This document shows positions 3,780 through 6,526 of a stretch of DNA of 6,526 bases, in pieces (within the stretch, counting starts at the first letter, position 1; every line of letters begins with the position of its first letter). The notes under the pieces are model-generated. The model worked only from the letters and a program-made list of their open reading frames with translations. It searched no databases and was not told where the DNA came from. The DNA is from JBFMFE01 sp040752295 (lineage in GTDB: Bacteria > UBP15 > UBA6099 > JBFMBQ01): the NCBI GenBank assembly GCA_040752295.1, contig JBFMFE010000278.1, positions 1 through 6,526 of the forward strand, given 5' to 3'. A program made the translations under genes and the position numbers.

Positions 3780-6526
3780 CTACTGCCCGGACCAGTTGTA
3801 CAGCGTCTTGTGGTCCCATGTTCCCGTTCCCGCCGCGCCGAGCAGCGACGCCTTGAATTCAGCCGGCGTGTGCGTCGTGTGACACGGCTGGCAGGCGAAG
3901 TTCAGGTCTATATATCCCTTGCCGCCGGCGTCAAGCGCGACCGACGAGCCGGAGACGGTCGCGTAAGTGGCGTCCGTGCTGATGGCGACGAGGTGGCTCA
4001 TCACGTCCGCCTGGTAGGTGCCCGTGGCGAGCGCGGACTTCATCGCTTTCGCCATGTGACAGTCCGTGCAGTCGAGTGAACTCATCTTCGTGTTCTGCGC
4101 GAGATTGGTCGCCTGCGCCGCGTGGCAGCTCGAGCAGGCGGCGGTGATTCCGCCTGAGGAAGACGCCTTCTTGTGCGGGTTGTGGCAGGAGACGCACGTG
4201 AGCGACGAGTGCGGGCTTGCGACCATTTCGTTGTACTGTTCGTGGTGCTTGATGTAGCCGCTGCTCGCCGGGATGGAGTTGGCGGTGCCGCCGAGTACCG
4301 CCGTGGGCGAGACCGTCCGGTAGTGGCATGCGCCGCAGGCTTCCTTTGAGCGGTCAACCGTGAGTGAAGTGCCGAAGTTCACGTGGTTCGAGCCTGCGCC
4401 GTGGCACGCCTCGCACTGCACGCCAGCTACGGCGAAGGTGCCGTCCATGCCCGGGAGGTTGTCCTGCCGGTTTGGATTGGAGACAGCGTCGTACGCCTGC
4501 CATCCGGTCGTGTGGCACGCGCCGCAGGTGTACTTTTTGGTGCCCGCCGCGACGCTCGACTCGTATGACCCCTGGCTGCCGTCGGCGATGTTGTACTGAG
4601 CATCGGTTCCGGTGTAGACGTAGCCGTTCAAATCAATGACGCGCGCCTTCCACTTGAAGCCGCCGATCACGTAAGAGACGTTGCTCCACGAGCCGCTTAT
4701 GGGCGCGCCGGCGAACCCGGTAATGGGAACGGTCGGTGTCAGACCGGCTGCCATGTCGGACTGCGCCTGTGCGGCGGAGCGCAGTTTGTAGGGATGACCG
4801 GAGCCGATGAAGCTGCTGTATATGGAGGCGTGGCAGTTGTTGCAGGTTGATGAGCCGACGTATGAAGCCGTTGTTGAGGGGTTCTGGTTGTTGGTGACGT
4901 TGAGCGACTTGTGGTCCCAGCCGGTTCCGCCGTTGTACGTGCTTCCGAGGAGGACGCCGGCGAAGTACGCCGCGTTGAGCGTCGTGTGGCATTTGGTGCA
5001 CGCGAACGTGAGGGGGAACTTCGCCTGTCCGCTCGAGTCGAGTGCGACGTCGGTGCCGGCGCTATTCGGGAAGGAGTAGTTCGGGTCGGTGCTTATGGCG
5101 AAGATGTGGGTCTTCACGTCGCCTTTGGAGAGTGCGGAATCGGCGAGCGCGGACTTGGTCGCCTCCGTCATGTGGCATTCGGTGCATGCGACGCCGCTCA
5201 TGTATTGAGCCTGGGCGAGGTTCGCCGCCTGCTGCGAGTGACAGGACTCGCAGGTTCTGACGATGCCCTCCGAAGCCTTTGCGTGGGGGTCGTGGCATGA
5301 GACGCACGTCATGTTCTTGTGCGGGCTTGCCATCATTTCGTTCCACTGCTCGTGGTGCTCGATGAAGCCGCTCTTGGCATCGATCTCGTTTGCCGAGCCT
5401 GCGGCTATGCTCGCGGGGCTTTTTGTCCTGTAATGGCATGACCCGCAGAGCGAAGCCGACGTGTCAACGACCATGTTCTCACGGAAGTTCACGTGGCGCT
5501 CTCCCGGTCCGTGGCACGCCTCGCATTGTACGCCGGCTTCGGCGAATGTGCCGTCCATGCCCGGGAGGTCGTCCTGCCGGTTGGGATTGGAGGTCGCGTC
5601 GTACGCCTGCCATCCGGTCGTGTGGCACGCGCCGCAGGTGTACTTTTTGGTGCCCGCCGAGACGCTCGATTCGTATGCTCCCTGGCTGCCGTTGGCGAAG
5701 TTGTACTGCGCGTTGGTTCCGGTGTAGATGTAGCCGTTCTTGTCAATGACGCGCGCCTTCCACTTGAAGCCGCCGATCACGTAAGAGACGTTGCTCCACG
5801 AGCCGCTTATGGGCGAGCCGGCGAAGTTCTCAATCGGGATGTTCGGTGTGCGTCCGGCGGCGATGTCCTGCTGGACTTTCGCAGCGGTTCTTAGCTTGTA
5901 GGGATGCCCTGAGCGGTCGAATTTCGCCGCGATGTCCTGATGGCACTCCGCGCAGGCGGACGTTCCGACGAAGGACGAAGCGGCGGTTCCCGCCGCGGCG
6001 GAGACCTGTGAATCGAGCGTGGTTCCGACCGCCTGGGTGAGAGTCGTTGTGCAGGCGGCGACCGTCGCGGACGAGGCGCAGGACGTGGAATAGCTGTTCT
6101 GCGCCGTCTCGATCATGTTCTTCAGTTCCGCGACGGAGAACAGCGAGAGCGATTTGCCTGAGGACGTAACCTTGGCGACGACCAGTTCCGACGCCGGATT
6201 GATCGTGACGGATTCGGCGGTGACGAAAGCTCTCAACTGCGTTGCGCCGGAATTCGCCGAGAGCAGCAGGAGGCTCGAAAGCTGGAGGGGTGAACTGAAG
6301 GTGAAAGAGAACGCCCCGGCGGCGCTGGTTGTCGTTTCAGCCGCCTTCGTTCCGTTGTTGTAGAGCGTGACGGTCGTCGTCGCCACGGCGGCGCCGGCGG
6401 TTTTCGACGCCTCGCGCGTGAGTCCCCCGCTCGGGCTTTCCACCGTTCCGGTTATTTTGGAAACGGTCCCGGCGTCGGCTTCGGAGACCACCGGGTTGAG
6501 CGTGTTGCTCGGGCGCCCGCCCCCGC
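3780..6526 (-). CDS. Sixteen-heme c-type cytochrome made of two tandem octaheme modules, N-terminus cut off
   Basis: Predicted exported electron-transfer protein. The frame is open from the right edge to a TAG at 3782-3780, giving at least 914 residues, with no convincing start inside the window (the first GTG, 6491-6489, lies within the open frame). Numbering from that GTG as residue 1, a Gly-rich start (GGGRPSNTLNP) precedes a probable beta-sandwich of carboxypeptidase-regulatory type at about 11-95. An Ala/Ser/Thr-rich linker with two non-heme cysteines (138, 147) follows. Module 1 has CXXCH motifs starting at 180, 286, 323, 349, 396, 414, 436 and 498; module 2 has them at 550, 656, 693, 719, 766, 786, 808 and 867. 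All are canonical CXXCH, with no CXXCK. Module 1 vaguely recalls cytochrome c554-like multiheme families, but I recognise no named protein. An electron conduit, perhaps in extracellular or outer-membrane electron transfer, is the likely role; the actual partner and substrate are unknown. The maturation genes ccsA-resB lie directly downstream in a separate transcription unit. Confidence 0.93.
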   Translation of the reverse strand, partial: GGGRPSNTLNPVVSEADAGTVSKITGTVESPSGGLTREASKTAGAAVATTTVTLYNNGTKAAETTTSAAGAFSFTFSSPLQLSSLLLLSANSGATQLRAFVTAESVTINPASELVVAKVTSSGKSLSLFSVAELKNMIETAQNSYSTSCASSATVAACTTTLTQAVGTTLDSQVSAAAGTAASSFVGTSACAECHQDIAAKFDRSGHPYKLRTAAKVQQDIAAGRTPNIPIENFAGSPISGSWSNVSYVIGGFKWKARVIDKNGYIYTGTNAQYNFANGSQGAYESSVSAGTKKYTCGACHTTGWQAYDATSNPNRQDDLPGMDGTFAEAGVQCEACHGPGERHVNFRENMVVDTSASLCGSCHYRTKSPASIAAGSANEIDAKSGFIEHHEQWNEMMASPHKNMTCVSCHDPHAKASEGIVRTCESCHSQQAANLAQAQYMSGVACTECHMTEATKSALADSALSKGDVKTHIFAISTDPNYSFPNSAGTDVALDSSGQAKFPLTFACTKCHTTLNAAYFAGVLLGSTYNGGTGWDHKSLNVTNNQNPSTTASYVGSSTCNNCHASIYSSFIGSGHPYKLRSAAQAQSDMAAGLTPTVPITGFAGAPISGSWSNVSYVIGGFKWKARVIDLNGYVYTGTDAQYNIADGSQGSYESSVAAGTKKYTCGACHTTGWQAYDAVSNPNRQDNLPGMDGTFAVAGVQCEACHGAGSNHVNFGTSLTVDRSKEACGACHYRTVSPTAVLGGTANSIPASSGYIKHHEQYNEMVASPHSSLTCVSCHNPHKKASSSGGITAACSSCHAAQATNLAQNTKMSSLDCTDCHMAKAMKSALATGTYQADVMSHLVAISTDATYATVSGSSVALDAGGKGYIDLNFACQPCHTTHTPAEFKASLLGAAGTGTWDHKTLYNWSGQ
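3783..4865 (-). repeat. Octaheme module 2 of the multiheme cytochrome
   Basis: Second protein-level repeat, residues 543-903, with eight CXXCH motifs in the same order and nearly the same spacing as module 1. The eight extra histidines of module 1 are all matched (566, 703, 749, 750, 761, 773, 833, 894), and there is one additional histidine at 874. It ends with the WDHKTLYNWSGQ tail just before the stop, matching WDHKSL at the end of module 1. Confidence 0.9.
4401..4706. repeat. Near-identical DNA block, copy in module 2
   Basis: This 306-bp block matches 5511-5816 at a constant offset of 1110 bp, with about 24 mismatches by hand count (about 92% identity). It includes exact matches of 73 bp (4633-4705) and 64 bp (4486-4549). 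It encodes the second and third heme motifs of the module and the region before them. Confidence 0.88.
4866..5975 (-). repeat. Octaheme module 1 of the multiheme cytochrome
   Basis: Protein-level repeat, residues 173-542 counted from the GTG at 6491. It holds eight CXXCH motifs and eight other histidines (196, 333, 379, 380, 391, 403, 462, 527). By hand alignment it is about 63% identical to module 2, rising to about 89% over residues 231-330. The offset is exactly 370 residues until a two-residue difference between the fifth and sixth hemes. Confidence 0.9.
5511..5816. repeat. Near-identical DNA block, copy in module 1
   Basis: Partner of 4401-4706. The exact sub-matches are at 5743-5815 (73 bp) and 5596-5659 (64 bp). 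Direct repeats of this size in the same reading frame could recombine, removing or adding exactly one octaheme unit. Confidence 0.88.

Noticed and set aside
3780..6491. Taking the GTG at 6491 as the true start of the multiheme cytochrome
   Set aside because: The frame stays open to the window edge, the GTG start would lack any export signal needed for a c-type cytochrome, and the upstream Gly-rich residues read as part of the protein.
3780..6526. Catalytic nitrite or hydroxylamine multiheme enzyme (NrfA- or HAO-like)
   Set aside because: No CXXCK or other active-site heme motif is present and conserved histidines are enough for all hemes, so a pure electron carrier fits better.

Overview
The window comes from a GC-rich bacterium. 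All four recognisable genes lie on the minus strand, so the biological reading order runs from the right end (6526) to the left end (1). They are a very large multiheme c-type cytochrome (cut off at the right edge), ccsA and resB (the two-subunit System II cytochrome c synthase), and hemA (glutamyl-tRNA reductase, cut off at the left edge). Large duplicated cytochromes together with System II maturation and the C5 heme pathway suggest an anaerobic or microaerophilic respirer, for example a Geobacter-like or other Desulfobacterota-type lineage. The taxonomic assignment is inference and is weak.

Layout. 6526-3780 encodes a protein of at least 914 residues. It has a Gly-rich N-terminal edge, a predicted beta-sandwich domain, and two tandem copies of an eight-CXXCH module offset by exactly 370 residues over most of their length, giving 16 hemes in all. 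A strong rho-independent terminator (3749-3720) closes that unit. A near-consensus sigma70-type promoter (3684-3657) then starts the ccsA-resB unit, with 28 bp between the two genes. After resB comes a 314-bp gene-free gap. Its resB-proximal part is an AT-rich, imperfectly palindromic repeat island with repeated tgaatgtagaatg-type units. Its hemA-proximal part is a possible promoter followed by a GC-rich leader with three short hairpins, the last covering the weak ribosome binding site of hemA.

How the genes fit together. HemA makes the first committed precursor of heme. CcsA and ResB move heme across the cytoplasmic membrane and attach it to CXXCH motifs. The neighbouring cytochrome is an extreme client, needing 16 hemes per polypeptide. 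The most notable feature is this 16-heme protein: it arose by internal duplication of an octaheme unit, eight extra histidines are conserved in each unit (enough for bis-His ligation of every heme), and a central ~300-bp block is far more alike between the copies than the flanks, which suggests gene conversion or selection. I saw no tRNA, rRNA, CRISPR array, insertion sequence or recognisable riboswitch.
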